Shown: positions 36,036-46,196 of the stretch, one piece after another
How positions within the stretch are numbered: the first letter of the stretch is position 1
Layout of the letters: every line of letters starts with the position of its first letter
From: Solimicrobium sp040544425
GTDB taxonomy: Bacteria; Pseudomonadota; Gammaproteobacteria; Burkholderiales; Burkholderiaceae_D
Reading direction: 5' to 3'
DNA: 64,000 nucleotides
NCBI GenBank assembly: GCA_040544425.1
Contig: JBEONO010000017.1
Coordinates: 40,422-104,421 of the forward strand
Notes under the pieces: model-generated
Databases searched by the model: none
What the model saw: the letters and a program-made list of their open reading frames with translations, nothing else
What the model was told of the DNA's origin: nothing
Translations under genes and position numbers: made by a program

Positions 36036-37631
36036 TTATTTGCTTTTGCGACGTGATGCAGCGAACCCGAGGAAGCCCAGGCCAAGAATCATCATCAGGT
36101 ATTCACTTGGTTCAGGAACCGGCGTGATTGCCACACCGCGGATTACCGTACCCAAAGAAGCGGTTTGCAGGTCATTAAAATTTTCCGCAGAAGCTTGAGC
36201 CGCTGTTGTATAACCCAGGGTATCCGTGATCGAGACCAGCTTGTTTGGATCTGCGCCTGCATCACCGAGGGCGCTGCCTTCGGTAGAGGTTGTCGCGTAC
36301 AGCGTGACTGTGCCGTCCGCATTGACCTTGCCGGTCAGGTTGCGCAGGCCGTCGGTTGTGGTCGTGACTGAATCTCCAGCCAGGCTTCCAGTACCATTGA
36401 CGGTATAGGCAGACCCGATCAGATTACCTTTCAAGGTGTAATCCAGTTGCCATGCACCGCCGACCAGGCTGTATTTCTGCAAGCCGCCAGCAGTCGTTGT
36501 CGGGCTGGCGCCAAAGTCAGTACTGGCTCCGGAACCTTCGTCAGCAACATACAGCGTCGAGGCATTCGCAAACCAGATGCCAAACGGATGTGGTGTAGCG
36601 GTGTTGGTTTTTGCCAGCGTGGTATTGAAGCCTGGCAGGATCGAGATTGGCGTTGCATTGCCAGCACCCGGCAGTGATCCGGCTGTACCAACCTGATACA
36701 CCGTGTTGATACCGTTGCTGCCGCTACCTTTGGTGACATACAGGGTGTTGTTAAAAATTGTCTCACCGCGGAAATTGTTATCTTTGGCTGTCTTGTCAGC
36801 TGCATAGCCATTTTGCGCAATGCTGTAAGCACCGACATTGCTGGTCGCACCAGGAGTTGAACCCGGCACGATCAGCTGCACGCCGGTCGCGGCAGTCACC
36901 GCTGCAGAACCGTTGCCGTTACCAGCGTTACCGACGGCGTAGTAATTGCCATTTGATCCCTGGACCACCGAGCGGCCATTGTTACCCGCGTAGGCGTTCG
37001 TGTTGGTAACCTGCAGAGCATTGCTGGACAGATTCAGTTGGCCAATTGAACGGTAAGTCGCTGCCGCTGTGTCTGTATTGCCTGGCTCGATGATGCCCGG
37101 TGTATTTGCATTGGACACGTCAATTTTGCCAGCGGCCGAATTGTAACCCATGAAGGTGACTGACTTGCCGTCGGCAGACAGATTGACAGCCAGTTCCGAC
37201 TTGGATGCAAAGCTGTTGGTCAGGGTCACGCCCTGTGCTGCAGCCAATGAAGTCACGTTGACCGTATTGTCAACGGCACCGGTCGTTGCATTCACGTTCT
37301 GAATATTGATGCTGCCGGTAACGCCGAAATTCGCATCTTGCGCAGAGTTATTCCAGACGTTCACTGAACAGTCTGCATTGGAACAAAATGCACTGGATGA
37401 GCCTGCATTGGCGCCTGTGCTGATCGGCAGTGCTGTGCCAACCAGAAAATTCGGATCAACATAGTTGGTTGTACTGACGATCAGATCACCAGCATAGTTT
37501 CCGAGGGCTGACTGAGCCTGTGCCGGGAATACTGCAATGACGCCAGTTGCCAGAATGGCGGCGCAGATTGCAGTGCGTTTGCTTGCCAGCGTTGCCACTG
37601 ACGTCGTACCGCTACGTATCGAATTAAACAT
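36036..37631 (-). CDS. PEP-CTERM sorting-domain protein (531 aa)
   Basis: Exported protein processed by an exosortase. The signal peptide ends near FPAQAQS; the mature region is Asn/Thr/Gly-rich and rather repetitive; the C-terminus is the sorting signal VPEPSEYLMMILGLGFLGF followed by ASRRKSK. The beta-propeller-like pattern (HPFGIWFANASTLYVADEG, KYSLVGGAWQLDYTLKG) suggests a surface adhesin or enzyme-like domain, but no active site is recognised. The start at 37631 follows AGGAGA at 12 nt; a TTG three codons earlier is possible. No exosortase gene is in the window. Confidence 0.88.
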   Translation of the reverse strand: MFNSIRSGTTSVATLASKRTAICAAILATGVIAVFPAQAQSALGNYAGDLIVSTTNYVDPNFLVGTALPISTGANAGSSSAFCSNADCSVNVWNNSAQDANFGVTGSINIQNVNATTGAVDNTVNVTSLAAAQGVTLTNSFASKSELAVNLSADGKSVTFMGYNSAAGKIDVSNANTPGIIEPGNTDTAAATYRSIGQLNLSSNALQVTNTNAYAGNNGRSVVQGSNGNYYAVGNAGNGNGSAAVTAATGVQLIVPGSTPGATSNVGAYSIAQNGYAADKTAKDNNFRGETIFNNTLYVTKGSGSNGINTVYQVGTAGSLPGAGNATPISILPGFNTTLAKTNTATPHPFGIWFANASTLYVADEGSGASTDFGASPTTTAGGLQKYSLVGGAWQLDYTLKGNLIGSAYTVNGTGSLAGDSVTTTTDGLRNLTGKVNADGTVTLYATTSTEGSALGDAGADPNKLVSITDTLGYTTAAQASAENFNDLQTASLGTVIRGVAITPVPEPSEYLMMILGLGFLGFAASRRKSK

Positions 37632-37800
37632 AATTTGCAAAGTCTCCTGAGGATTTTAAAATCACAACTTGATATGGGCTTGCTTTACTTCGGAGACCAA
37701 GTTTACAGGCCGCAGATTGCAGGGATATGTTGGACGTATAGGCCACACGGCCTATATCGATCACTATTTGATAGTCCGTTCGGATAAGGTTTCTGTAGGG

Positions 37801-39540
37801 CTACGCAAACCGGGGAGTTCTGCGCACGGTCTCTGGCGTGTGAGCTCTGCAGACCAAATCCTTCGCTACGCGAGCAATCACATCATCCCAGGTGCCGGTT
37901 ATGGTCTGAGTAAAAATACGAAGGCCCGGATACCAGGGACTGTCCATGCGGTTGCGCATCCAGCGCCATTCACTTTCGTACCGGTTCAACAGCCACACCG
38001 GCTTACCCAATGCAGCGGCCAGATGCGCAACTGAGGTATCGATCGCAATCACCAGATCCAGGTTGGCGATGAGTGCTGCGGTATCGTCGAAATTACTGAA
38101 CTCATGGCTCCAGTCAATCAGTTCCGGATGCAACTTGAATTGAAACTGGTCCGGGCCTGGCTCTTTTTGCAGGCTAAACCACGCCGTATCAGGCAGGCCA
38201 AACAACGATGCGACCTGACTGAACTGAAGTGATCGGCTGGCTGCATTTGCCATGGCGCCAGCAGTTTTCCATACCAGTCCAATTTTTCTTGCTGGTGTCG
38301 GCAATCCTGACTGTGTTATCTTCCGCTCGAAATACTGGACCCGGTTTGGGTCAGGCGACAGGTAAGAGGGAAACTGCGGAACAGTGTTGATCAGGCCATT
38401 GAATGCGAGGGGCAGGGACAGCAACGGGCATTGCCATTGCCAGTGATGTTGATCGGCGGGGACATAATCCAGAAATTGACAGGCCGGAAATGAGCGTTGA
38501 AACAGGGGGAGCAGTTTGCGATCAACTGTCATACTGACCCCACCTGAAAAATATTGGTTCAAGAACCGCAGGTAGCGCGAAAACTGGATCATGTCACCCA
38601 GACCCTGTTCGTGAAAGATCAGAATGCTGTCGCCTTTTGCTGTGGCCTGCCCTTTCCATTGGGGCAGGACAGATTTTGGCGGCTGGGATTTTACCGACGC
38701 TCCTTGCCAGCGATGCTCAAATTTTTCCCACCCTTCTGCATACTGTCCATCGCCCAGCAAAGCAAAACCAAGATTGAGCAAAGTTGAGTCACAATCCGGT
38801 TTCAGTTGCAGTACGCGACGATAGCAGTTTTGTGCTTCCCGCAATTTGCCCTGCTTGCCGAGTACTGAGCCCAGGTTACCCAGAGCTTCAACGAAATGTG
38901 GACTGATACTGACCGCTTGCTCGAAGCACGCTGCAGCCGGTGCAAACTGGCCCAGCTCTTTGAATATCACGCCGCGGTTGTAATGGGCCAGTGCGCAATC
39001 CGGCTTGCAGTTCAATGCGTCCTGATAGCAGGCCAGGGCCAGGGTCGGCTTGCCCATTTTTTTGAGTGCAAGCCCCAAGTTGATGTGCGACTCGGTATGA
39101 TCGGGTTGTAGTTGTAAAGCCTGACGGCAAAGCTGTTCGGCGTCATGCAGTCGTCCCAGCTTCATTAGCGATGATGCCAGATTGCACATGGCGTTGACGT
39201 GCTCCGGGTCAATCTGCAGCGCGTAGCGATAACTGGTCTTGGCTTCGATCAGACGTTCAAAGGATAGAAAGATGTTCCCGAGGCTAAACAGGGCATCTGC
39301 ATCGCGTTGGATCAGAGCGGCTGATACGGCCTTCGCCATGTAGTCCAATCCCGGTTCTGTCTGATTCATTTCGAGGAACAGCTGTCCAAGCGTGCCATGA
39401 ACAAGAACGCGGTCAGAATTTTTTTCAAGCAGGTTCTGAACAGTTTTTTGCGCAGCATGGTGTTGCCCGGCTACATGGCATCGGAGGACTGCAATTAGCT
39501 GCTCTCCCATTTCGGTACCCATCGATTCCAGGAAATACAC
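37801..39540 (-). CDS. TPR protein with C-terminal glycosyltransferase domain (579 aa)
   Basis: Residues 1-300 hold about eight tetratricopeptide repeats (for example HVNAMCNLASSLMKLGRLHDAEQLCRQAL). The C-terminal 280 residues resemble a GT41/heptosyltransferase-like fold: ILIFHEQGLGDMIQFSRYL and the late DLVIAIDTSVAHLAAALGKPVWLLN. This fusion is common next to sugar-modification genes and in O-GlcNAc-transferase-like proteins. A GTG start at 39540 follows AGGAGCTGAC within the end of the GT2 gene; an in-frame ATG at 39522 is an alternative. Last gene of a three-gene glycan cluster. Confidence 0.83.
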   Translation of the reverse strand: MYFLESMGTEMGEQLIAVLRCHVAGQHHAAQKTVQNLLEKNSDRVLVHGTLGQLFLEMNQTEPGLDYMAKAVSAALIQRDADALFSLGNIFLSFERLIEAKTSYRYALQIDPEHVNAMCNLASSLMKLGRLHDAEQLCRQALQLQPDHTESHINLGLALKKMGKPTLALACYQDALNCKPDCALAHYNRGVIFKELGQFAPAAACFEQAVSISPHFVEALGNLGSVLGKQGKLREAQNCYRRVLQLKPDCDSTLLNLGFALLGDGQYAEGWEKFEHRWQGASVKSQPPKSVLPQWKGQATAKGDSILIFHEQGLGDMIQFSRYLRFLNQYFSGGVSMTVDRKLLPLFQRSFPACQFLDYVPADQHHWQWQCPLLSLPLAFNGLINTVPQFPSYLSPDPNRVQYFERKITQSGLPTPARKIGLVWKTAGAMANAASRSLQFSQVASLFGLPDTAWFSLQKEPGPDQFQFKLHPELIDWSHEFSNFDDTAALIANLDLVIAIDTSVAHLAAALGKPVWLLNRYESEWRWMRNRMDSPWYPGLRIFTQTITGTWDDVIARVAKDLVCRAHTPETVRRTPRFA

Positions 39541-39541
39541 G

Positions 39542-40381
39542 TCAGCTCCTGGCGCGCGCAATCAGGCGATCGGGTCCTGCACAGGTTTGCTCGAAATCAG
39601 ACACACCCTGCCTGCGCATCCACGCCAGGCGTACCGGATGGTTGACATCATTTGGATCGATCGTGTAATAGCTGCTTGCCTGATTGGTTGCCGCGCCGCG
39701 AAATCCATTGGTAATCAAGGCATCAAAGATCAGCCGGTCTTCACCATCTCCAGTTGGAAAAGGCGAATTCGCCCACAGCGGCATGATCCTTGCACAACGG
39801 ATCTTGTCAAGCATCAGACAACTCGGCGCGACAAAGCCGCCAAACTTTTCCTTGAACGCACCTTGATCTGGTCCGACTGATTCCCAAAGATCGACACACA
39901 GTGCGATTGTTTTCTGGGGATGGGCGTACCACCGCAATGAATATGCCCAGTCATGGTTCTTGATCACCGCTAACATCGACGACAGATGATCGGGCCCAAA
40001 CCAGTCGTCGTCATCAAGATAAGCGACATATTGGCTGTTAGCCAGAAAACTCAGCACCGTGCGCAGTGCACCGCCATAAAAACAGGCGTGCATGCCGCCA
40101 TGGCGCTGCGACGTGGAATAGCCGGGATCGAGAACCGACACATGCACGTTCGCTGGCGCAGCAAGGATCAGCGCATCGAGCTCAGCCCGGCTCCCCAGGG
40201 CCTTGTCGATACCGATCAGTACCTGGATTGAACCCACTGACTGTTGCGCATAGACCGATTCCAGCGCCCGGCGCAACTGGGGCCGTAGCACTGTCGGGAT
40301 TATCACCGCGACATCAAAAGGTTTTTGGGGATTCAATGCGCTGGCGTCGCTGCTGCAATTTGCCTGAAAAATTTCGCTCAT
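39542..40381 (-). CDS. Family 2 glycosyltransferase
   Basis: N-terminal nucleotide-binding strand FDVAVIIPTVLRPQLRRALESV and the acidic metal motif YLDDDDWF around residue 123, as in GT2 (GT-A fold) enzymes. A cytoplasmic or membrane-associated transfer of a sugar to an unknown acceptor is expected. It overlaps the DUF5672 gene by 4 nt (ATGA), and the TPR-glycosyltransferase follows directly, so the three probably act on the same glycan. Confidence 0.87.
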   Translation of the reverse strand: MSEIFQANCSSDASALNPQKPFDVAVIIPTVLRPQLRRALESVYAQQSVGSIQVLIGIDKALGSRAELDALILAAPANVHVSVLDPGYSTSQRHGGMHACFYGGALRTVLSFLANSQYVAYLDDDDWFGPDHLSSMLAVIKNHDWAYSLRWYAHPQKTIALCVDLWESVGPDQGAFKEKFGGFVAPSCLMLDKIRCARIMPLWANSPFPTGDGEDRLIFDALITNGFRGAATNQASSYYTIDPNDVNHPVRLAWMRRQGVSDFEQTCAGPDRLIARARS

Positions 40382-41139
40382 TTGAATTCCTCAATTTTTT
40401 TCAACAACAGGCTTTGCGCTTCAGGGTCCAATGATGCAAACCCGATTTGGAGATTTTTCAGCTGATACGACCCTGCTTTAAAGCACCGCTCTGGCAGGTT
40501 TTCAACCAGGAACCCGATATTGTCCCGATAAACCAGCGGAAGAATATGAAGGCCGTGAAATCCAAACGGCATGAGACTTTTAGGGTTTTCCAACTCAAAC
40601 GAAAAATGCCTGGCTACCTCGACCGGTGCAAAACATATGCCCTCGTACTCTTCCAGAATCGGGCGCAGGAAGCGGCAAACCGTCGCATCTTCGGGAATGT
40701 CAAAGTTAATGCCAGAGTCACGTTTCGCAAGCGCTTCAATCAGACGTTTCGATCTCAGACTGAATCCGCCGTTGCCGACCATCGGACCGTGATTCGGAAT
40801 GATTCCGGCCGGCCAGGGCGCGCCTAAGTAATCGAATTTGTAAAAAAATTCGCTGAATGATTCCGGGTTGATAACGAAACCATCAAACTGAATCATCAAA
40901 GCAAAATCGGTTTTTAAATGGTGTACCAGCTCTTTTAATACCAGGGCGTTGTAATCTGCCTGGCGACTGATTTTTTTAATCTGAATGATTGGATAACCTT
41001 CCCAGTAACTCGGCTCATCACTGAAAATCAGGACGTCGTCGACTGGAAACTGTTTAAGAGTCTTATCAACCGCATTTCTGGCCAGCCGATAGGTATCCGT
41101 ATCAATAATGACCAGACTTACTGAATTTTTTGCTGTCAT
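40378..41139 (-). CDS. DUF5672 family protein (253 aa)
   Basis: Family signature strings: LMIQFDGFVINPESF, FDYLGAPWP, VGNGGFSLRSKRLIEAL and PEDATVCRFLRP; DUF5672 proteins are usually encoded beside glycosyltransferases and probably have a GT-like fold. The ATG at 41139 has GAGGTTAGGG before it; a GTG 12 nt upstream is less likely. It is the first gene of a coupled glycan cluster, 148 nt downstream of sctO on the same strand. Confidence 0.85.
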   Translation of the reverse strand: MTAKNSVSLVIIDTDTYRLARNAVDKTLKQFPVDDVLIFSDEPSYWEGYPIIQIKKISRQADYNALVLKELVHHLKTDFALMIQFDGFVINPESFSEFFYKFDYLGAPWPAGIIPNHGPMVGNGGFSLRSKRLIEALAKRDSGINFDIPEDATVCRFLRPILEEYEGICFAPVEVARHFSFELENPKSLMPFGFHGLHILPLVYRDNIGFLVENLPERCFKAGSYQLKNLQIGFASLDPEAQSLLLKKIEEFK

Positions 41140-41287
41140 CCCTAACCTCACCAGCCAAGCTACTTCATCAAAATGATGTTCGACAGTATCCTGAATTTGG
41201 CGGCCAGAAACCAGTGGGAGTTACCCTGTCAGGGTTTTGTTGCGGGGGAATTGGTTTGTGTGTCGTCGTGGCGATTGCGTTGGGGCG

Positions 41288-41743
41288 CTACATAACCCAA
41301 GGGAAAATATCCTGCTTTTCATCTTCACTGATGGATTCCTGTTGCATCATCCATTGTTGTTTACCCTGTTTCATCCACTTGGTAAATTTCATTTCCTTGC
41401 GAGCAATCGCGGCTAATTGTTTTTGGCACAGAACGATTTCATTATCGATTTCAGTCACATTCTCCAGGTGCAAAGTCCGATCAAGCGTGACGGTCTGTCT
41501 TTGGTGCAGGAGCAAGGCTTTTTGTCGCAGGTTGTTCAGAATTTGCGCTTTGGTCACGACAGTTTGACTAAACTGTAATGCCGTCAGCATGTCGTCCAGC
41601 GTGCGCAGTTCGGTTTCGCATTCTTGAATTTGTTCAAGCAATTTTTTACGATCAAGGTTGAGCCGCCCCATGATGCGCCGTGTGGTCTGGATCTTTTGTT
41701 CGCATAACGCGACCAGGCGTTGTCCTTTACGATATTGCCGCAT
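41288..41743 (-). CDS. sctO: T3SS central stalk protein SctO (InvI/SpaM-like)
   Basis: 151-residue all-helical coiled coil (LERTLDDMLTALQ-type heptads) typical of SctO, the stalk between the ATPase SctN and the export gate SctV. The start at 41743 has GGAGCAAATGC upstream and overlaps the end of sctN by 17 nt. Sequence identity in this family is poor, so the call rests on size, coiled-coil nature and position directly after sctN, as invI follows invC. Last gene of the sctF-to-sctO run. Confidence 0.75.
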   Translation of the reverse strand: MRQYRKGQRLVALCEQKIQTTRRIMGRLNLDRKKLLEQIQECETELRTLDDMLTALQFSQTVVTKAQILNNLRQKALLLHQRQTVTLDRTLHLENVTEIDNEIVLCQKQLAAIARKEMKFTKWMKQGKQQWMMQQESISEDEKQDIFPWVM

Positions 41744-43016
41744 GCATTTGCTCCAGAGTCTTGTCAAAGGACGTCGATTCTTCGAGGGACTGGCGCAGCA
41801 CCTTGTTCAGTTTTGGTTTGCAGGCAAAGGCATGATCATTTTCGGGATTTTCCCCTTTTTTATATTCACCCAGATCAAGGTAAATCTGCATTTCCTCCAG
41901 GGTGGCCAGGGTGGACCTGAACCTGGTGGCGACCTTCTGATGCTCTGGACTGGTGACCTGAGTAAAGACCCGGCTGGCGCTACGCAGTATGTCAATCGCC
42001 GGAAAATGCCCCTGCCCGGACAGTTTCTTGCTCAGGTAAATATGCCCGTCCAGGATCGAGCGGACTTCGTCGCCAATCGGATCGACTTCATCTTCACTTT
42101 CCAGCAAAACCGTGTAAAACGCGGTGATACTGCCTTCATTAGTTTTGCCGGGGCGCTCCAGCAATTTTGGCAGCGCGTCAAATACCGATGCGGGGTAACC
42201 ACGCCGCGTCGGCATTTCACCGGCAGTCAGCGCCACGTCGCGCAAGGCGCGGGCAAATCGGGTCAGTGAATCAAGCAGCAAAACCACCTTCCTGCCATTC
42301 TTGCGGAAATACTCTGCTACCGTAGTGGCTACAAACGCCGCATTCATGCGGTCTACCGGGGAATAATCGGAGGTTGCATACACCAGGACCGTGCGGTCGC
42401 TATGACCGGACGACCGCAGCCACGCGGTCAGCTCGGCAACTTCGCGGCCACGTTCGCCAATCAGGCCAATCACAAATACATCGGCGTCGCCGTGGTCGAT
42501 CAACATATGCATCAATGAGGTCTTTCCGCCCCCGGCAGGCGCGAAAATACCGATCCGCTGTCCGATCCCGCAAGTCAGCAAGCCGTCAATGGCGCGCACA
42601 CCAGTGACCAGCGGTTCATTGATCAATCCGCGATCAAGGTAGTTCGGTGGCAAGGCATCGACCTTGCACATCTCATACTCGTCATCTTCCTGTGCACCAA
42701 ACCGTTCCGCAACTTTTCCGGTCGCATCCAAGACGCAGCCAAGCAGGGCAAATCCGACCGGTATATGCAGACTTTGCCCGGTCGGCATCAACACCATTTC
42801 ACGTGACGATCCTGCAGTCGGACCCATCATGTTCAAGATGGTCTTGTCATGCTGGAATCCGACTACCTGCGCACGACCGATCACTTCCTGCTTGTGCAGG
42901 CTGGCGCGCAAATCACAGATTTCACCAATGAAGACATTTTTTAACGGGGCTTCCAGTACGGAACCCCGCAGGCTGGTGGGGTGCGCGTATTGTTTCCAGG
43001 CGGCGAGATTGGGCAT
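41727..43016 (-). CDS. sctN: T3SS ATPase SctN (InvC/SpaL-like)
   Basis: Hexameric F1-like ATPase at the cytoplasmic base of the injectisome that unfolds substrates and detaches chaperones. 429 residues; Walker A APAGGGKTSLMHMLI around residues 160-174, VFVIGLIGERGREV, Walker B VVLLLDSLTRFARALRDV, and the DGHIYLSKKL sequence. AAGGAATCATC precedes the ATG. It lies between sctV and sctO as in SPI-1. Confidence 0.97.
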   Translation of the reverse strand: MPNLAAWKQYAHPTSLRGSVLEAPLKNVFIGEICDLRASLHKQEVIGRAQVVGFQHDKTILNMMGPTAGSSREMVLMPTGQSLHIPVGFALLGCVLDATGKVAERFGAQEDDEYEMCKVDALPPNYLDRGLINEPLVTGVRAIDGLLTCGIGQRIGIFAPAGGGKTSLMHMLIDHGDADVFVIGLIGERGREVAELTAWLRSSGHSDRTVLVYATSDYSPVDRMNAAFVATTVAEYFRKNGRKVVLLLDSLTRFARALRDVALTAGEMPTRRGYPASVFDALPKLLERPGKTNEGSITAFYTVLLESEDEVDPIGDEVRSILDGHIYLSKKLSGQGHFPAIDILRSASRVFTQVTSPEHQKVATRFRSTLATLEEMQIYLDLGEYKKGENPENDHAFACKPKLNKVLRQSLEESTSFDKTLEQMHAAIS

Positions 43017-43039
43017 GATGATTCCTTGTCGATACTGGG

Positions 43040-45085
43040 TTAGATAGTTTTGAGAACGTCAACCTGAATTGAATCGGTAATTTCTCCAAACGATAAAACT
43101 TCCAGATCCGTGTACTTGCTCTCCAGGAGTTTTTTTACAAAGCGCCGGATATCGATTGAGGTCAATATCACCAGGTCCTTGTGCTGGATCGAAATTGTTC
43201 CGAGTCCGGCATCAAACAGATCCATCACTTCGGCCATTTCATGCGGCTCCAGATTCAGGAAGGTTCCCATTGCAGTTTGTTTGATTCCATTGCGGACAAT
43301 ATCTTCGATGTTTTGCGAGACCAGAATGGCGCGAATTTTGCCGCCACCGGAAAACTTGTCGGAGATATAGCGGCTCAGCGCTGTCCGTATATGCTCAACC
43401 AGGGTAATCACGTCTTTTTCTTTTGGCGCCCATTTGGTCATGGCATCCAGAATCAATTTGATATTGCGCACAGAAATGCGTTCACCCAACAGTCGCTGCA
43501 ATACTTCAGACATTTTCTGGACGCTGGAATGGCGGTAGGTTTCTTTGAGCAGCTCGGGATATTTTGGCTCCAGTTCATCAAGTAAGTTTTTCGTCTCCTG
43601 CACGCCGAAAAATTCATGGATATGACGCGTCAACAGCAAGGAAAGGTTCAGGTAGAAATCATCGGCATCCTTACGTACCGTACATCCCATACTTTCAATC
43701 TGGCCCAACTGTTCCGGGGAAACCCACACGGCTTTTTCGTTGAGTGCTTCTTCCAGCACGACCAGGTCCAGATCCAGGAAACTGAGTTCTTCCCGAAAGT
43801 CGATTATGCGATGCCAGTCAAATACGCAATTGACTTCCGATGCCTTCACTTCGTTGATGTATATGGCGATCCTGTTCTTTGGCAGCTTAGCTGAGAAGCG
43901 CACCACGGCCTGGGGCAGACGCACGCCATAATCCAGGAAAAACCGGCTTTTGATCAGGTCGAGAATATTTTTCTTGTCCCACTGCGCCTTGTTTTCTTCA
44001 GACACCATCAAAATCAATGGCACGGTTTCAATGGTCATTTTTTTGGTATCGACCACATTGGCGTGTTCTGGCATGCCATCCTGATTTGTTGCGTCCGCAC
44101 CGGCCTCTCCCGACGCAGCAGATTTAAGCGCCTTGCGCTTGGTCCAATACAACCAGAACAAAGCTGCCGACAACACGACAAATACCGCTAACGGAAATCC
44201 AGGCAGCATACCCATCGCCAGGATCAGAATGGAAGTAACCAGAATCACGAACGGCTGTCTGAACATTTGCGTGACGATGCTTTGCCCCATGTTCGCACCT
44301 TCGCCACTGACCCGGGTAACCACGAAACCGGCGCTGATTGAAATGAGCAAGGCTGGAATCTGTGCTACCAGTCCATCACCGATGGTGAGAATCGTATAGG
44401 TATGCAAAGCTTCGGAAAAGCTGATGCCATGCTGCACCATACCGACTGAAATCCCCCCGATAAAATTAACGAAGATAATGATGATCCCGGCAATGGCGTC
44501 CCCTTTGATAAACTTCATGGCGCCATCAAATGATCCGTATAACTGACTTTCCTTTTGCAAATCGGCACGCAGCTCCTGGCCCTTGGCTGCATCAATCGTA
44601 CCGGCACGGATATCGGCATCGATACTCATCTGCTTACCTGGCATACCGTCAAGGGAAAAACGCGCCGCAACTTCGGCCACGCGCTCCGAGCCTTTGGTAA
44701 TCACAATGAATTGAACGACTGTGATAATCAGGAAAATCACAAAGCCCACCACGAGATTGTCGCCGATTACGTACTCACCAAAGGTATTGACGATATGACC
44801 GGCATCCCCGTTCAGCAAAATCAGGCGGCTGGTACTGATTGATAAACCAAGCCGGAACAGGGTGGTAATCAGCAGAACCGACGGAAACGAGGAAAAGGTC
44901 AGGATTTTATCGACATAAAATGAGCCGATTAAAACCAGCAGCGCGATCGAGATGTTTACCGCGAGCAGCAAATCCACTAACGGCGTTGGCAGTGGAATAA
45001 TCAGCATGGCAATAATTGTTACCACGAGAAGTAACAACAACAGCTCGGGATGTGAGCGGACATTATTTAAAAAATTTTGTTTCAT
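43040..45085 (-). CDS. sctV: T3SS export gate protein SctV (InvA/MxiA-like)
   Basis: Major export-apparatus protein of 681 residues: eight N-terminal membrane helices (MLIIPLPTPLVDLLLAVNIS onward, with the FHIPEP-like loop SLDGMPGKQMSIDADIRAG), then a cytoplasmic ring domain (residues 350-681) that binds chaperone-substrate complexes and SctW. GTAGGAACATCATC is the ribosome site. Normal length for InvA-type proteins. Confidence 0.97.
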   Translation of the reverse strand: MKQNFLNNVRSHPELLLLLLVVTIIAMLIIPLPTPLVDLLLAVNISIALLVLIGSFYVDKILTFSSFPSVLLITTLFRLGLSISTSRLILLNGDAGHIVNTFGEYVIGDNLVVGFVIFLIITVVQFIVITKGSERVAEVAARFSLDGMPGKQMSIDADIRAGTIDAAKGQELRADLQKESQLYGSFDGAMKFIKGDAIAGIIIIFVNFIGGISVGMVQHGISFSEALHTYTILTIGDGLVAQIPALLISISAGFVVTRVSGEGANMGQSIVTQMFRQPFVILVTSILILAMGMLPGFPLAVFVVLSAALFWLYWTKRKALKSAASGEAGADATNQDGMPEHANVVDTKKMTIETVPLILMVSEENKAQWDKKNILDLIKSRFFLDYGVRLPQAVVRFSAKLPKNRIAIYINEVKASEVNCVFDWHRIIDFREELSFLDLDLVVLEEALNEKAVWVSPEQLGQIESMGCTVRKDADDFYLNLSLLLTRHIHEFFGVQETKNLLDELEPKYPELLKETYRHSSVQKMSEVLQRLLGERISVRNIKLILDAMTKWAPKEKDVITLVEHIRTALSRYISDKFSGGGKIRAILVSQNIEDIVRNGIKQTAMGTFLNLEPHEMAEVMDLFDAGLGTISIQHKDLVILTSIDIRRFVKKLLESKYTDLEVLSFGEITDSIQVDVLKTI

Positions 45086-45128
45086 GATGATGTTCCTACT
45101 TTAATTACGCTGCCGTATTCATTACAAA

Positions 45129-46196
45129 CTATTGTGTGGGTTCCAATTTCTTGTGCGGAAAATTTAGCAGGGAATCGATCAGGATTTGCTTGACTTCAGG
45201 CTCCATAAAAAGATCACTGTGAATTTGGCGGATCGCCATTAATAATTTTTTCTGCAACTCAGGTTTGGTCAAAAACAGGGTTTGGGTCAGGTTATTCATA
45301 TCGTTTTTTTCAATTTCTTTTTTGAGCTTGAACGGACGCTGCAGACAATCGAACCAGCAGGTCAGCAATTCATTTTCAATTAACATCAATTTCAAATTCC
45401 CGCGTAAGAAAACCTGCAGAAAAGCGGTGTCGGATTCCTGCAGTTTTTTTACCGTCATCAGATGGCCTAACAGGCCGCCAAACTCCCTGCGGGAACAGCT
45501 TGGGTCATGCGAATGCATGTCGTGCATCAGGGAAGTTTCAATAAACTCGGCCACAGTGCCGCGGCGATCAGCACCATATTGTTCAACCCATTGTTCGTAT
45601 TGAAAAAGCTCACCCTCGTCACTGATCAGAAACTCCCGGTAAGTGTTGCGCAATGACTTGGGCGACACTTTCATCTTGCGTGAATAAAGGCGCGCCTTCA
45701 GTCCGATGTTCAATCCTGCCTGGCATAATTTTTTATTACTTTTTTCCCAGACTTCTTCCAGCAAATCTTCCAGTGCACTGGTGTCGATGTTGCCGACTTT
45801 GCGCCGTCTGATCAATTCACGCAGCACCAACACGACATCGCTGTCGTCCGGAAACATCGACCTGGCCATGGCGAGGAAGGAATCGGTTGATACCTCAGCG
45901 GCACGGGAAATGACGTGCAGTCCTTCGATCATGTGTTCTGAGTCGTCTTCCAGAATCCGCTCGAACGGATCAGTGGCACTTGCCGCGCGTTTCTCGGCAT
46001 CAGAACGGCGACGGAACTGGGCCATGACTGCGGACATATCGTCGGCGATCGAATACAGGTCGCTGTAGCTGACCGTCGTCGATTCATTGACAGGCTTTTC
46101 CGCAGGCGTTGGCGCTGTCTTATGCTGCTTTGCTTCAGCTGTGTTATTTGACTGAACCGGTGGCCTGCTTACGGCAACAGAATCAATTTTTAACAT
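45129..46196 (-). CDS. sctW: T3SS gatekeeper SctW (InvE/MxiC-like)
   Basis: Cytoplasmic switch that holds back effectors until translocators are secreted. 355 residues with HrpJ-type helical domains (DDMSAVMAQFRRRSDAEKRA, EHMIEGLHVISRAAEV, then FPDDSDVVLVLRELIRRR). It lies between sctC and sctV exactly as invE lies between invG and invA, and its start overlaps the end of sctC by 14 nt. The N-terminal 50 residues are variable, as expected for a secreted or tethered switch. Confidence 0.9.
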   Translation of the reverse strand: MLKIDSVAVSRPPVQSNNTAEAKQHKTAPTPAEKPVNESTTVSYSDLYSIADDMSAVMAQFRRRSDAEKRAASATDPFERILEDDSEHMIEGLHVISRAAEVSTDSFLAMARSMFPDDSDVVLVLRELIRRRKVGNIDTSALEDLLEEVWEKSNKKLCQAGLNIGLKARLYSRKMKVSPKSLRNTYREFLISDEGELFQYEQWVEQYGADRRGTVAEFIETSLMHDMHSHDPSCSRREFGGLLGHLMTVKKLQESDTAFLQVFLRGNLKLMLIENELLTCWFDCLQRPFKLKKEIEKNDMNNLTQTLFLTKPELQKKLLMAIRQIHSDLFMEPEVKQILIDSLLNFPHKKLEPTQ

